Shown here piece by piece: positions 34,551-43,229 of a stretch of DNA of 64,000 bases (positions are counted from its first letter, which is position 1; every line of letters begins with the position of its first letter). The stretch lies in assembly GCF_013141695.1 (NCBI RefSeq), contig NZ_WHNY01000064.1:81199-145198 (forward strand). The letters run 5' to 3'. The notes under the pieces are model-generated. The model was not told the DNA's origin, did not search any database, and worked only from the letters and a program-made list of their open reading frames with translations. The translations under genes were made by a program, and so were the position numbers. The stretch comes from Paenibacillus plantarum (GTDB taxonomy: Bacteria > Bacillota > Bacilli > Paenibacillales > NBRC-103111).

Positions 34551-35537
34551 TTATAGCATCACGGGTTGGCCTAGTGCCACGGATTTGTAACCTGCCAAGG
34601 CGACAACGGTTGAACGTAATCCATCTTCCCCTGTGATCGGCACCTGTTCGCCATTCAGCAACGCTTGAACAAATGATTTCACTAAGTAAGCATCCATGGA
34701 GTCACCCCAGAAATTCCATTGGCCTTTCCCGTTATCTAAGCTATATAGCTCATTCTTTTGAGCAAAAGCATCGATGGATAGCGTTCCTTTCGTACCGACA
34801 ATCGTCATCGTCACATCTCCCCATGTTGGGAAAGAGGCATTCCGCGACCAGCTTGTGTCTAAGACGCCGATTACGCCATTCGCGAATTTGACATGGATCA
34901 TACCCGCATCATCGATCTCTAAATTTTCATTGAATAAAGTAGCCGCATAAGCATAGACTTCTTTCACTTCGGATTGTGTCATCCAATTCATCAAGTCCAT
35001 GACGTGTACAGTATGATCTAATAAGGCACCGCCGCCGGATAGCTCGGATTGAAGGAACCAGCCAGAAGGAAGTGAGCCGCGATTGGTTCCCTTGATGGCT
35101 ACGATATCACCGATTTCACCCTGCTCAATTGCCTCCTTGGCTTTAACGACCGAAGCCAAATAGCGGCAAGGGAATGCCGTCATCAATTGAACACCGTTTT
35201 CTTTACAGGCGGCAATCATGGCCTCCATTTCCGAGACTGAAACGCCAAGCGGTTTTTCACAAAGCACGTGCTTGCCTGCTTTCGCCGCTGCTATCGTGAT
35301 CTCTGCGTGATGTACATTTTCGGAACAAATGACAACAGCATCCAGATCCGTGGCGAGTAAATCCTGATAACGCTCATAATGAGGCAGGCCGTATGCAGCG
35401 GTTACTTTTTCCACGCGGCTGTGACTCTCGTCTGCAAAACCCGTGACCTCCACCTGCGGGATTGCTCGTAGCGATTCCAAATAAGAGTATGCATGGCCGT
35501 GCGCGAAACTGATCATACCTACTTTTAATTTCTTCAT
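34551..35537 (-). CDS. Gfo/Idh/MocA-family oxidoreductase (second of a pair)
   Basis: 328 residues. The N-terminal Rossmann domain has a degenerate nucleotide motif (VGMISFAHGHAYSYL in place of GxGxxG), the AVVICSENVHHAEI strand and the catalytic-lysine motif CEKPLG (residues 93-98). The C-terminal substrate domain has GGGALLDHTVHVMDLMNW with the conserved His. The enzyme oxidises or reduces a sugar, inositol or keto-sugar derivative with NAD(P). The start overlaps the stop of the upstream paralogue by 4 nt (ATGA). The loss of the canonical glycine motif suggests an atypical cofactor site. Confidence 0.92.
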   Translation of the reverse strand: MKKLKVGMISFAHGHAYSYLESLRAIPQVEVTGFADESHSRVEKVTAAYGLPHYERYQDLLATDLDAVVICSENVHHAEITIAAAKAGKHVLCEKPLGVSVSEMEAMIAACKENGVQLMTAFPCRYLASVVKAKEAIEQGEIGDIVAIKGTNRGSLPSGWFLQSELSGGGALLDHTVHVMDLMNWMTQSEVKEVYAYAATLFNENLEIDDAGMIHVKFANGVIGVLDTSWSRNASFPTWGDVTMTIVGTKGTLSIDAFAQKNELYSLDNGKGQWNFWGDSMDAYLVKSFVQALLNGEQVPITGEDGLRSTVVALAGYKSVALGQPVML

Positions 35538-36544
35538 ACTGTTTCCTCCCCGAACGCCCAGCTCGTCTTCACTTGGACAGATTTCCCCGTGCGAACCGAT
35601 TCCAGCGCAGCCATTGTAATTTCTAGTGCTTTATAGGCATCGTTCGCAGTAACGATGGGCTCACTTCCATCTCGAATGCACTGAATGAAATGGGCAATCT
35701 CCAAATTATAGGGACTAGCGTATCCCGGACTTTGCGGAACTTCCGCGAAACGTCTGCCTTCTGAATCGGAAGGGGCTTTGCAGATGTGGAGAGAACTGCT
35801 TTTTTGGCTGTCGCTGCGGATGATGCCTTTGCTGCCTGCGATTTCCACGGCGGTTTGGAACGGCCCTTGGTAACCCCAGAAGGCTTCCACGTTGGCGACA
35901 GCTCCATTTTCAAAAAGAAGAGTGACTAGCGCATAATCCAAGTCGTTGACACGTTGATTCAAGGCATAGACGGATTTCACTTCGCCGACGGCCCAACGCA
36001 GAAAATCAATATCGTGGATCATGAGATCGGCAATGACGCCTCCACTTTTAGTGAAATCTTTGAACCATGGTCTGACATCACCAGGGTGTGAACCGATTCG
36101 TTTGGCATGAATGACGCCGACGCGTCCTAACTTGCCCTCATCGATGGCTTGCTTCATTTGTACATATTCAGGGAAGAATCGAACGACGTGTCCGACAAAC
36201 AAGCGGACGCCGTATTGCTCGCAACCTTGGATCATAGCTGTTGCATCTTCTAGATTAAGGGCAAGTGGTTTCTCGCAAATCACATGTTTGCCGGCTTGTG
36301 CCGCTTTTAACGTATATTCCTTATGTAAGTAGCTTGGCAGTGTCACACTGACGACATCGAAATCTGCCTCGTTCAGCATGGCTTCAAAAGATGTGTAAGC
36401 AGGTGCCCCAGTCGTAACGGAAAGTGCTTGTGCTAGCTCGATATCCAGATCGCATACACCTGTCAACTCCACATCAGGCATATTGACATAGCTGAGGGCG
36501 TGCACATTCCCCATCCCCCCGCAACCAACGATCGCTATTTTCAT
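35534..36544 (-). CDS. Gfo/Idh/MocA-family oxidoreductase (first of a pair)
   Basis: About 336 residues. It has canonical AIVGCGGMGNVHALSY for NAD(P), the VTLPSYLHKEYTLKAAQAGK segment, CEKPLA with the catalytic lysine, and GGVIADLMIHDIDFLRW with the conserved Asp-His pair. The ATG at 36544 has GAGGAG 10 nt upstream and gives a standard N-terminus; the longer frame adds about 29 unlikely residues. It forms a two-gene operon with the next Gfo/Idh/MocA gene, divergent from the AraC gene at 36686. Such pairs often interconvert sugar epimers through keto intermediates. Confidence 0.93.
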   Translation of the reverse strand: MKIAIVGCGGMGNVHALSYVNMPDVELTGVCDLDIELAQALSVTTGAPAYTSFEAMLNEADFDVVSVTLPSYLHKEYTLKAAQAGKHVICEKPLALNLEDATAMIQGCEQYGVRLFVGHVVRFFPEYVQMKQAIDEGKLGRVGVIHAKRIGSHPGDVRPWFKDFTKSGGVIADLMIHDIDFLRWAVGEVKSVYALNQRVNDLDYALVTLLFENGAVANVEAFWGYQGPFQTAVEIAGSKGIIRSDSQKSSSLHICKAPSDSEGRRFAEVPQSPGYASPYNLEIAHFIQCIRDGSEPIVTANDAYKALEITMAALESVRTGKSVQVKTSWAFGEETV

Positions 36545-36685
36545 GCCAAATTCACTCCTCATATTATCGTATGAAAATATGTAACTAAGTAATATGATAT
36601 AGGTATTGTGAGGTAGCGTATATGCGGACATTTATTCAGTTTATATCCAAATTTGTCATCAATGAAAGAGTGGTGTTTGAGAGCC

Positions 36686-37570
36686 ATGCATATTTATAAA
36701 GAGCCTATCCCTTATCAGAACCCCTCATTATGCATGAAAGTGTGGCGATTCACCCAATCAGGGGCAGAAAAGGAGTACGGGAATACCTGGCATTATCATA
36801 AAGAAATTGAATTCATTTTAGTTGAGGAAGGAAGTCACGAAATTCAGACACCGAATCATGTCTACTCGCTCAAAGCCGGGGATGTCATGCTGATCGGCTC
36901 CTCCCAACTGCATAGAGGTCGCAAAATAAGCGATAAAGACCTTGTCTATATCGTTCTTCATATTGACCTACAGCCTTATTTTGATCCGGCAATGATGCGG
37001 TATTATCGAGATTTTCTGGAGATTTTTCATCCGTTAGAAGCGCTCAATTACATTTTCCAAGAAAATGATCAAGTAAAGAAAGAAATTGCCAAGATTATTA
37101 CGGATACCCATGATGAAGTTATGGGAACTAAGAAGGGGTATGAAATCGCGGTTAGCATGCACATCAAGCATCTGCTCTTAATGTTGCTTCGCCATGACAA
37201 TCGGGATCTGTTAACGACACATGGCAATGTGGATGGGGATGCGGATATCATACGGTCACTTGTTGTTTATGTGGACGAGCATTTGACGGAGAAGATCGAT
37301 ATGGGAGAGGTCAGTCGAATCGCTGGCATGAGTTACTCGTACTTTTCTAAATACTTCAAGAAGAAGATGGGCACTTCATTTATCGACTATGTCAACCAGA
37401 AACGTATTTCCAAAGCGGAGCGGCTGCTCGTTACTGAAAAACGCAGTGTGAACGAAATCGCAGAGTCGGTTGGCATAGGAAATATGGCGCATTTCTATGA
37501 GTTGTTCAAACGATTCAACGGCTGTACACCTAAACAATATCTGCACAAAATGAACGTAAGCGAGAGCTAA
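36686..37570 (+). CDS. AraC-family transcriptional regulator (cupin + HTH)
   Basis: About 294 residues. A cupin-type ligand domain lies at about 10-130 (WHYHKEIEFILVEEGSHEIQ; YSLKAGDVMLIGSSQLHRG). A C-terminal double HTH (about 190-288) includes MSYSYFSKYFKKKMGTSF and IGNMAHFYELFKRFNG. The ATG at 36686 gives a natural N-terminus; upstream in-frame starts (TTG 36653, ATG 36662) have no better site. It faces the Gfo/Idh/MocA pair and precedes the beta-helix gene, so it is a good candidate for controlling both directions of this catabolic locus. Confidence 0.9.
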   Translation: MHIYKEPIPYQNPSLCMKVWRFTQSGAEKEYGNTWHYHKEIEFILVEEGSHEIQTPNHVYSLKAGDVMLIGSSQLHRGRKISDKDLVYIVLHIDLQPYFDPAMMRYYRDFLEIFHPLEALNYIFQENDQVKKEIAKIITDTHDEVMGTKKGYEIAVSMHIKHLLLMLLRHDNRDLLTTHGNVDGDADIIRSLVVYVDEHLTEKIDMGEVSRIAGMSYSYFSKYFKKKMGTSFIDYVNQKRISKAERLLVTEKRSVNEIAESVGIGNMAHFYELFKRFNGCTPKQYLHKMNVSES

Positions 37571-37646
37571 CTTGAGTGGTCGATGCTTGTAGAAAAAGAT
37601 TGACAACGGAGTGGAATTATTGAATTATGAACTTGAAAACAAATCT

Positions 37647-37663
37647 GAAACAAACCAGAAAAG
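37647..37663 (+). promoter_or_regulatory. Leader motif GAAACAAACCAGAAAAG (copy 1)
   Basis: The 17-mer recurs with one change (GAAATAAACCAGAAAAG) at 40104-40120 before the dehydrogenase gene, with a partial copy at 40052-40062. It lies in the leader of the beta-helix gene behind a TTGACA at 37600. It may be a binding site for a shared regulator or an RNA-level motif. Confidence 0.3.
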
Positions 37664-37767
37664 ATTAAATTTAAGAGAATTGATTATTGAAGTGAACTAG
37701 ATGAGAATCAGAATGGAGTTTTACAAATTCACTTTGAGAGCAAAGTGAAGTAAACGGAGGCCATATG

Positions 37768-39885
37768 ATGATCCAACTATCAAATCTGGAAGAGTTATTA
37801 GCGTATCAAGTTCATACGATTAAGGATGGGCAACTTGTCTATGTGGATGGGTATTATCAAAAGGGAGACGGTGGCTCTAAGCTTGTTCGTTGGATGATTG
37901 GCAGCACCGAGGCCGACAACGGCGGCACGATTCATGATCCTAGACATGGTGGAAGCGGCCGATGGAAGACTGTGCATAACGGGGTAGGTGATTATCGGTG
38001 GTTCGGCATTCTAGACGCGACAAAGCATGCAGATGACGCCTTGGATGCGATGGTGAACGATGTATCGATTCACCGGATTGAGTCGCATTCTGATCTTAAC
38101 TTTGTCAGAAGACATACGTATGACCGCAGCAACATCGAACTTGATTTTGGAGGGCATCGTGTCACGACGGTTGGGATTGAGCTAAATGCGAAAAGCAATC
38201 CATTCGGAGCTGTTATTTTTTTTCAGGGGAAAGCAACAGGTGAAACACAGACTCTTACACTCTCTGCTAATCTTCCAGAGCAATCCGACGTGCTAGAGGT
38301 GCTAGATGCGGCGTCTTTTGAGGTGGGAGACTGGTGGGTGGCGAGGATTCAGAACCACCCGGAAGGCTATGCGCAGCGCGAGCTGGATTATATGGTGCAG
38401 GTCACAGAAATCATAGACGAAAGCCATATTCGTGTGAATTATAAGCTCGGGTGGACGCTTGCTGCGGGTAGAGAAATCACGTTCAAGAAAATGCATCCTG
38501 TCATACGCAGTCACATCATGAATATGAATTTTATCGGCGTTTCTGTGCCTGACAATGGATCCACGAGTGCAAAGCCATCTGAAGATTGGGATCAGATAGG
38601 ATCACATCCCATTGCCTATGAATTCGCCGTTGATTGCAATGTGAGTGACGTCACAGCTACCAAGGTTTTCTGGCCGGTCATTGAGCGGCGTTACTGCACT
38701 CATTTCGTGACGGAGCGTTGCAAGCTAATGAACCCAGAGGAAGTGATCTGGGGAGGAACCGGCTACCTGACTCAGCAACTCAACGTGTTGTACGGTCACG
38801 TCCGAGATTGCCATACAAGCAACGCCCGTCACTTAAACGATTTCACATGTGGAGCCTACTGTATGGTGGAGAATTGTCATGGTGATGGCGATGAACATGG
38901 CTCTTTTGTCACACACGGTCAATACGAGCATGATCTTACGTTTATCGGGAATTCAGGTTTATTGTCATTTGCCAATAGTGGTACAACGTGGGGGGATAGT
39001 GCGAAACGGATCTCCGTGAAAAAGCATGTGGCTTCGCGTGTAGTTGCACACAAGCGAATTACAGATTTGACACTGGAGGATGTTCATGCGGTCTGGAAAG
39101 AGGGATTGGTCGATTCCGGCACGATTTGGGCCAACGCAGATGGGCTGCAAATGCGAGGCTGCAAAGCGGACACGATGCTTACACTTTCACAGAGCTCATC
39201 TCGTTCACAGCGAAGTAATCTTGCGGATGGTTGTTCATTTGGCATGACGAAGGGGGCTGAAATCGCTCGTATGCCCGATAATCCCCATGTAGGATTTCGG
39301 CCAGTTATGACGGATTTCACGATGCAGAATTGCCAATTTCACAACGTTGATGATAATTCACTGGGTAGTATCAACAAACTAATTTTGATGAATACATGGT
39401 TTAGAGGAGCTTCTCCAGAAGCAAAACCCATTCAAGTTTGGTGTCCTGAGGTGGTTGTGCAAGGCGGGGGTTGTGAGAATAGCGGCATGATATTGATGGG
39501 TGCATTTCATCTGGATGAGACAGGTGCAAGTGACCAGTCCATTACGGTGGATGGCGGCACCGTGTTCAGTGGGACGAATGCAGCAAAGGCCTTTTTGAAG
39601 CGAGAAGAAATGTCAGGAATCGTGACGTGGGTATTCGGCGAGTGCAAAAGCTCAGTAATGGATGCCGAGACGTCGCATTTCAGCATACATAGCGGTCCTA
39701 ATAAAATGAGGGCGATAGGTTCTCGTTTCTCGGGTGGCAAGTATGAGATTGCGGAGGGAGCGTTTGGCCATGATTCCTATTTACTCATGATGGCATGTGT
39801 AGAAGAAGGAGTCGATCGGTCCGCTCTTCCGGTTGAATCGGATAGAGTGAAGCATAAAGAGGGGAATATGATCATAGTTGAATAA
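37768..39885 (+). CDS. Beta-helix (pectate-lyase-like) protein without signal peptide
   Basis: About 705 residues. The N-terminal module (about 1-75) has IKDGQLVYVDGYYQKGDGGS, which resembles heads of tailspike-like and secreted beta-helix enzymes. A long parallel beta-helix follows, with VENCHGDGDEHGSFVTHGQ, LSFANSGTTWGDSAKRI and many short strand-turn repeats. It is closely related over its whole length to the Tat-exported protein at 47544. There is no Sec or Tat signal, so it should stay in the cytoplasm unless released otherwise. The ATG at 37768 has CGGAGG 7 nt ahead, better than the ATG three bases earlier. The likely role is cleavage or rearrangement of imported oligosaccharides; the catalytic residues are not recognised. 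Confidence 0.82.
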   Translation: MIQLSNLEELLAYQVHTIKDGQLVYVDGYYQKGDGGSKLVRWMIGSTEADNGGTIHDPRHGGSGRWKTVHNGVGDYRWFGILDATKHADDALDAMVNDVSIHRIESHSDLNFVRRHTYDRSNIELDFGGHRVTTVGIELNAKSNPFGAVIFFQGKATGETQTLTLSANLPEQSDVLEVLDAASFEVGDWWVARIQNHPEGYAQRELDYMVQVTEIIDESHIRVNYKLGWTLAAGREITFKKMHPVIRSHIMNMNFIGVSVPDNGSTSAKPSEDWDQIGSHPIAYEFAVDCNVSDVTATKVFWPVIERRYCTHFVTERCKLMNPEEVIWGGTGYLTQQLNVLYGHVRDCHTSNARHLNDFTCGAYCMVENCHGDGDEHGSFVTHGQYEHDLTFIGNSGLLSFANSGTTWGDSAKRISVKKHVASRVVAHKRITDLTLEDVHAVWKEGLVDSGTIWANADGLQMRGCKADTMLTLSQSSSRSQRSNLADGCSFGMTKGAEIARMPDNPHVGFRPVMTDFTMQNCQFHNVDDNSLGSINKLILMNTWFRGASPEAKPIQVWCPEVVVQGGGCENSGMILMGAFHLDETGASDQSITVDGGTVFSGTNAAKAFLKREEMSGIVTWVFGECKSSVMDAETSHFSIHSGPNKMRAIGSRFSGGKYEIAEGAFGHDSYLLMMACVEEGVDRSALPVESDRVKHKEGNMIIVE

Positions 39886-39890
39886 CCGTT

Positions 39891-39925
39891 GGAGCCTGTC
39901 TTTTATTAGATAGGCTCCTTTTATG
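39891..39925 (+). terminator. Intrinsic terminator after the cytosolic beta-helix gene
   Basis: GGAGCCTGTC (39891-39900) pairs with GATAGGCTCC (39909-39918), followed by TTTTATGTT. The gene behind it therefore needs its own promoter, which is present at 40012. Confidence 0.82.
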
Positions 39926-39970
39926 TTACATGCATGTCATGTAATTAGGGATGATTGGTTAGTTCGTGTT

Positions 39971-39984
39971 ATGTTATATAACAT
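39971..39984. promoter_or_regulatory. Perfect 14-bp palindrome ATGTTATATAACAT
   Basis: An uninterrupted self-complementary site lies about 30 bp upstream of the -35 box at 40012 and abuts a cre-like sequence. It is a good candidate operator or activator site for the dehydrogenase-transporter operon. Confidence 0.5.
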
Positions 39985-39998
39985 TGTAAGCGATTCCA
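39985..39998 (+). promoter_or_regulatory. cre-like site upstream of the 40132 operon
   Basis: TGTAAGCGATTCCA fits the CcpA consensus TGWAARCGYTWNCW with one mismatch. Lying upstream of the -35 box, it could serve repression or activation. The match alone is modest evidence. Confidence 0.35.
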
Positions 39999-40011
39999 AA
40001 TTAAAAAGTTA

Positions 40012-40041
40012 TTGACAACACACATGTCAGGTACTTATAAT
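40012..40041 (+). promoter_or_regulatory. Strong sigma-A promoter of the 40132 operon
   Basis: TTGACA (40012-40017) and TATAAT (40036-40041) are both perfect, with an 18-bp spacer. The roughly 85-nt leader that follows contains an ACCACAA/TTGTGGT inverted repeat and the repeated AAACCA motif. Confidence 0.85.
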
Positions 40042-40131
40042 AAAAACATCAGAAACAAACCACAACGAATTGTTTTTATGATTGTGGTGTACTTTACAAA
40101 TTAGAAATAAACCAGAAAAGAGGTAGGGGTT

Positions 40132-41157
40132 ATGAAAGCAGTAAAGGGCATCAATGGGTCAGCACAAGTGTTGGAGCTTCCGAACCCGGAAATGATTCCT
40201 CAATTTGTCAAAGTGAAAACGGAATATTCTGTCGTTAGCGTAGGCACCGAGCTAATGATGATAACCAATAATGGGGATGCCAACTTAGGCTACAGTGCCA
40301 GTGGCATTGTTATGGAGATCGGGGAAGGTGTTACACACGTCATCCCCGGACAACGAGTGGCTTGTTATGGGGTACCAGCCCACAGGGAACTCCTGCTTGT
40401 ACCCAAGCATTTGGTCGTACCTGTGCCAGAAGGCGTGACTCAGGAGGAAGCAGCATTTGTCGGTATTGGTGCCATTGCGATACATGCCTTGCGTCAAGCT
40501 CAACTGAGCTTCGGGGAAACGATTATCATCGCGGGGCTTGGCATACTTGGGCAAGTGATCGCCCGTATTGCACATGCAGCGTCCTATAAAGTAATTGGTT
40601 TAGAGTTAATAGAGGAGCGCTGCCGAACGCTTGAGGCTATTGGAGCGATAGCCTGCCGCACCAAGGAAGAACTTCAGAGGGCAGTGGAATCTGATCCTTC
40701 TTGTAAAGGTGCAGATGCTGTCATGCTTTGTGCGAGCAATAGGAAGTTTAGTATGATAGATGATGCGCTGGGTTGGCTGAGAGACCGCGGTCGCGTAGTG
40801 ATCGTCGGGGATACAGGAACGGAATTTGATCGGGATCTGCTTTTTATGAAAGAGGCGAGTATTCACATTTCACGTGCGGGCGGTCCTGGTCGCTATGAGG
40901 AAACCTACGAGCAGCATGGGGTCGATTACCCGATAGGCTATGTTCGTTGGACGGAAGGCAGGAATATGGGGGAGTTTCTACGTTTGATCGCACAGAAAAA
41001 GATTGATATTCAATCGTTGATTACCAATGAGTGCGCACTCGAAGAGTTACCCACCATGTATCAGAGCTGCTTTGAAAAGCCACAGAAATCGATGGGTATT
41101 GTCGTGCGATATGAACAACCCAATCCCGCCGGAGTAGCAGATTCCTTTAACAATTAA
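40132..41157 (+). CDS. Medium-chain dehydrogenase (zinc-type alcohol dehydrogenase family)
   Basis: 341 residues. A GroES-like N-terminal domain reads VKVKTEYSVVSVGTELMMI and GYSASGIVMEIGEGV. A Rossmann domain has GLGILGQVIARIA and ends with GRVVIVGDTG. The usual structural-zinc cysteine cluster and the catalytic Cys near residue 40 are missing, so it belongs to the group related to sugar dehydrogenases such as BchC/DOIA-type proteins. GAGGTAGGGG precedes the ATG. It is the first gene behind the strong promoter at 40012 and is followed within 20 nt by the transporter genes, consistent with oxidation of an imported sugar. Confidence 0.88.
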   Translation: MKAVKGINGSAQVLELPNPEMIPQFVKVKTEYSVVSVGTELMMITNNGDANLGYSASGIVMEIGEGVTHVIPGQRVACYGVPAHRELLLVPKHLVVPVPEGVTQEEAAFVGIGAIAIHALRQAQLSFGETIIIAGLGILGQVIARIAHAASYKVIGLELIEERCRTLEAIGAIACRTKEELQRAVESDPSCKGADAVMLCASNRKFSMIDDALGWLRDRGRVVIVGDTGTEFDRDLLFMKEASIHISRAGGPGRYEETYEQHGVDYPIGYVRWTEGRNMGEFLRLIAQKKIDIQSLITNECALEELPTMYQSCFEKPQKSMGIVVRYEQPNPAGVADSFNN

Positions 41158-41175
41158 TAAAGGAGGTGATGGGGT

Positions 41176-42135
41176 ATGCGAGCAAGTGTGAAGTCGATTT
41201 CCGGTGAACACATAGGAAGAAGACGAATGACCACGCATATTTGGAAAACGTTTCTCCGATACAAATGGTTGTACTTACTTATGGTTCCGGGGATTGCGTA
41301 TTACATTATTTATCACTATGTACCGATGTTCGGACTTGTGATTGCGTTTAAGAAGTATAACCTCATGAAGGGATTATGGGGGAGTGAATGGGTTGGCTTC
41401 GATAATTTTCGAACGATATTCGCCTCGCCAGAGTTTCCTAGTCTAGTCCGAAATACGCTTCTAATCAGTGTGTATCGTATTTTGTTTAACATGCTTCCGG
41501 ATGTCATGTTGGCACTTATTTTAAATGAAATTCGTGCTCCTTGGTTTAAAAGAATTGTACAAACGATCACCTATGGGCCTCATTTCTTATCATGGATTAT
41601 CGTGTACGGTCTTGTATTTTCTTTCTTTGCACCTGGTGCAGGGCTAGTGACGACGTTCTTTCGAGATATGGGTTGGGGAGAGCTTGATGTATTGACCAAC
41701 TCAGACTACTTCCGTTCGTTGTTAGTTACCTCAGATATTTGGAAGAGCACTGGTTTCGGAGCTATCATCTATTTGGCAGCACTGGCCTCGATCAACCATG
41801 AATTATATGAAGCAGCCGTTGTTGATGGCGCAGGTCGTTGGCGGCAATTGTGGCATATTACGCTCCCAGGTATTCGCGAAGTGTTCATCTTACTGTTAAT
41901 CTTGCGAATCGGACATATTATGGACGCTGGTTTCGAACAGGTATATATATTCCTGAACGCACGAGTTTACGATGTGGGGGATATTCTTGACACCTGGATC
42001 TTCCGTAGAGGTATTGAACAAATGGAATTCAGTGTTCCAGCGGCAATGGGTGTATTCAAATCAGTTATCGGTCTGGTACTTGTGATTGGTGCGAATAAAC
42101 TGGCCAAAAAAGTCGGCGGGTCCGGCATCTGGTAA
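41176..42135 (+). CDS. ABC transporter permease (LplB/YtcP partner type)
   Basis: 319 residues. The YLLMVPGIAYYIIYHYVPMFG opening and the YEAAVVDGAGRWRQLWHITLP EAA loop place it in the LplB branch that imports oligo- and polysaccharide fragments in Paenibacillus and Bacillus. AGGAGGTGAT precedes the ATG at ideal distance. It pairs with the next gene. No ATPase is encoded nearby, so a shared ATPase elsewhere is expected. Confidence 0.94.
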   Translation: MRASVKSISGEHIGRRRMTTHIWKTFLRYKWLYLLMVPGIAYYIIYHYVPMFGLVIAFKKYNLMKGLWGSEWVGFDNFRTIFASPEFPSLVRNTLLISVYRILFNMLPDVMLALILNEIRAPWFKRIVQTITYGPHFLSWIIVYGLVFSFFAPGAGLVTTFFRDMGWGELDVLTNSDYFRSLLVTSDIWKSTGFGAIIYLAALASINHELYEAAVVDGAGRWRQLWHITLPGIREVFILLLILRIGHIMDAGFEQVYIFLNARVYDVGDILDTWIFRRGIEQMEFSVPAAMGVFKSVIGLVLVIGANKLAKKVGGSGIW

Positions 42136-42148
42136 AGGAGGCATCGTT

Positions 42149-43036
42149 ATGCCATTCATGCTTAAGAAAACCAAATCAGACCGCATTGTAGATGCCGTTC
42201 TTTACACCGTACTCGGACTTTTCTGTCTAGCAACGCTGTTTCCCATCTACTTTGTCTTCATTATGTCAATCACACCCTATACGGAAGTGCTCAAGAACGG
42301 TGGATTTGTCATCGTACCACATGCGATCACCTTCGAAGCATTCAAAACGATTTTCTCCAGCAACACCGTGCCGAAAGCGCTGCAAGTATCGATATTCGTT
42401 ACGGTCGTTGGTACAGCGTGCAATCTAGCGATTACGACGATGCTGGCCTACCCGTTATCGAAGAAATTTTTACCGGGGCGCAACATCGTCCTGATGGGCA
42501 TCGTGTTTACCATGTTGTTCTCAGGGGGAATCATCCCCATGTATCTGACCGTGAAAGCCACGGGCTTGATGGATTCCCTATGGGCACTTATCATTCCAGG
42601 TCTGGTCTCGTCCTTTAATATTCTGATCATGAAGACCTTCTTCGAAGGCCTGCCTTATGAAATTGAAGAAGCGGCGAAAGTGGATGGCTGCAGCGACATT
42701 GGTACACTTATGCGGATTGTGCTGCCGCTCTCGATGCCGATTATGGCGACGTTGGGATTGTTCTACGGTGTGAATCACTGGAATGCGTACTTCGGCGGGG
42801 TCATGTATTTGAATGATCGCAGTCTATATCCGATCCAGGTTGTGCTGCGGAATATGATTGTGTCACCAGCTATTAGTCAGGAGCTTGCGATTTCTCAATC
42901 TTCATTAAATACAATGCCGCCGGAAACCATCAAGATGGCAACCGTTGTGGTGGCGATCATACCAGTTCTTATTGTGTATCCGTTTCTACAAAAATATTTC
43001 GTCAAAGGCATGCTGTTAGGCGCTGTCAAAGGATAA
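42149..43036 (+). CDS. ABC transporter permease (LplC/YtcP type)
   Basis: About 295 residues, six helices. It has the FPIYFVFIMSITPYTEVLKNG opening, the EEAAKVDGCSDIGTLMRIVLP EAA loop and the C-terminal QKYFVKGMLLGAVKG that ends almost all members of this family. The ATG at 42149 has AAAGGAGG 8 nt upstream, 13 nt after the previous stop. It is the partner of the LplB-type permease. Confidence 0.95.
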   Translation: MPFMLKKTKSDRIVDAVLYTVLGLFCLATLFPIYFVFIMSITPYTEVLKNGGFVIVPHAITFEAFKTIFSSNTVPKALQVSIFVTVVGTACNLAITTMLAYPLSKKFLPGRNIVLMGIVFTMLFSGGIIPMYLTVKATGLMDSLWALIIPGLVSSFNILIMKTFFEGLPYEIEEAAKVDGCSDIGTLMRIVLPLSMPIMATLGLFYGVNHWNAYFGGVMYLNDRSLYPIQVVLRNMIVSPAISQELAISQSSLNTMPPETIKMATVVVAIIPVLIVYPFLQKYFVKGMLLGAVKG

Positions 43037-43229
43037 GTCGAACAGCAGCTTTACCACAATTGGCTGTAAGCCAGTTACGTATTAAGTACGAGGAGGTGAC
43101 AACGGGAAGTAGATCTACAGTGGTTATCTCGCAAACGATTCGTGTCCATTGATTTGACGGAAGTAAATGGCTTGAAAGTAGTTTCATACGCGTTCTCATT
43201 CTTCTAAAACGAACAGGGGGGTCTTTCAT

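Noticed and set aside
43085..43140. Strong GAGGAGGTGA site followed by a short GTG-started frame
   Set aside because: The frame is only about 18 codons with no recognisable features. It may be a leader peptide, but nothing in the sequence supports this beyond the ribosome-site match.
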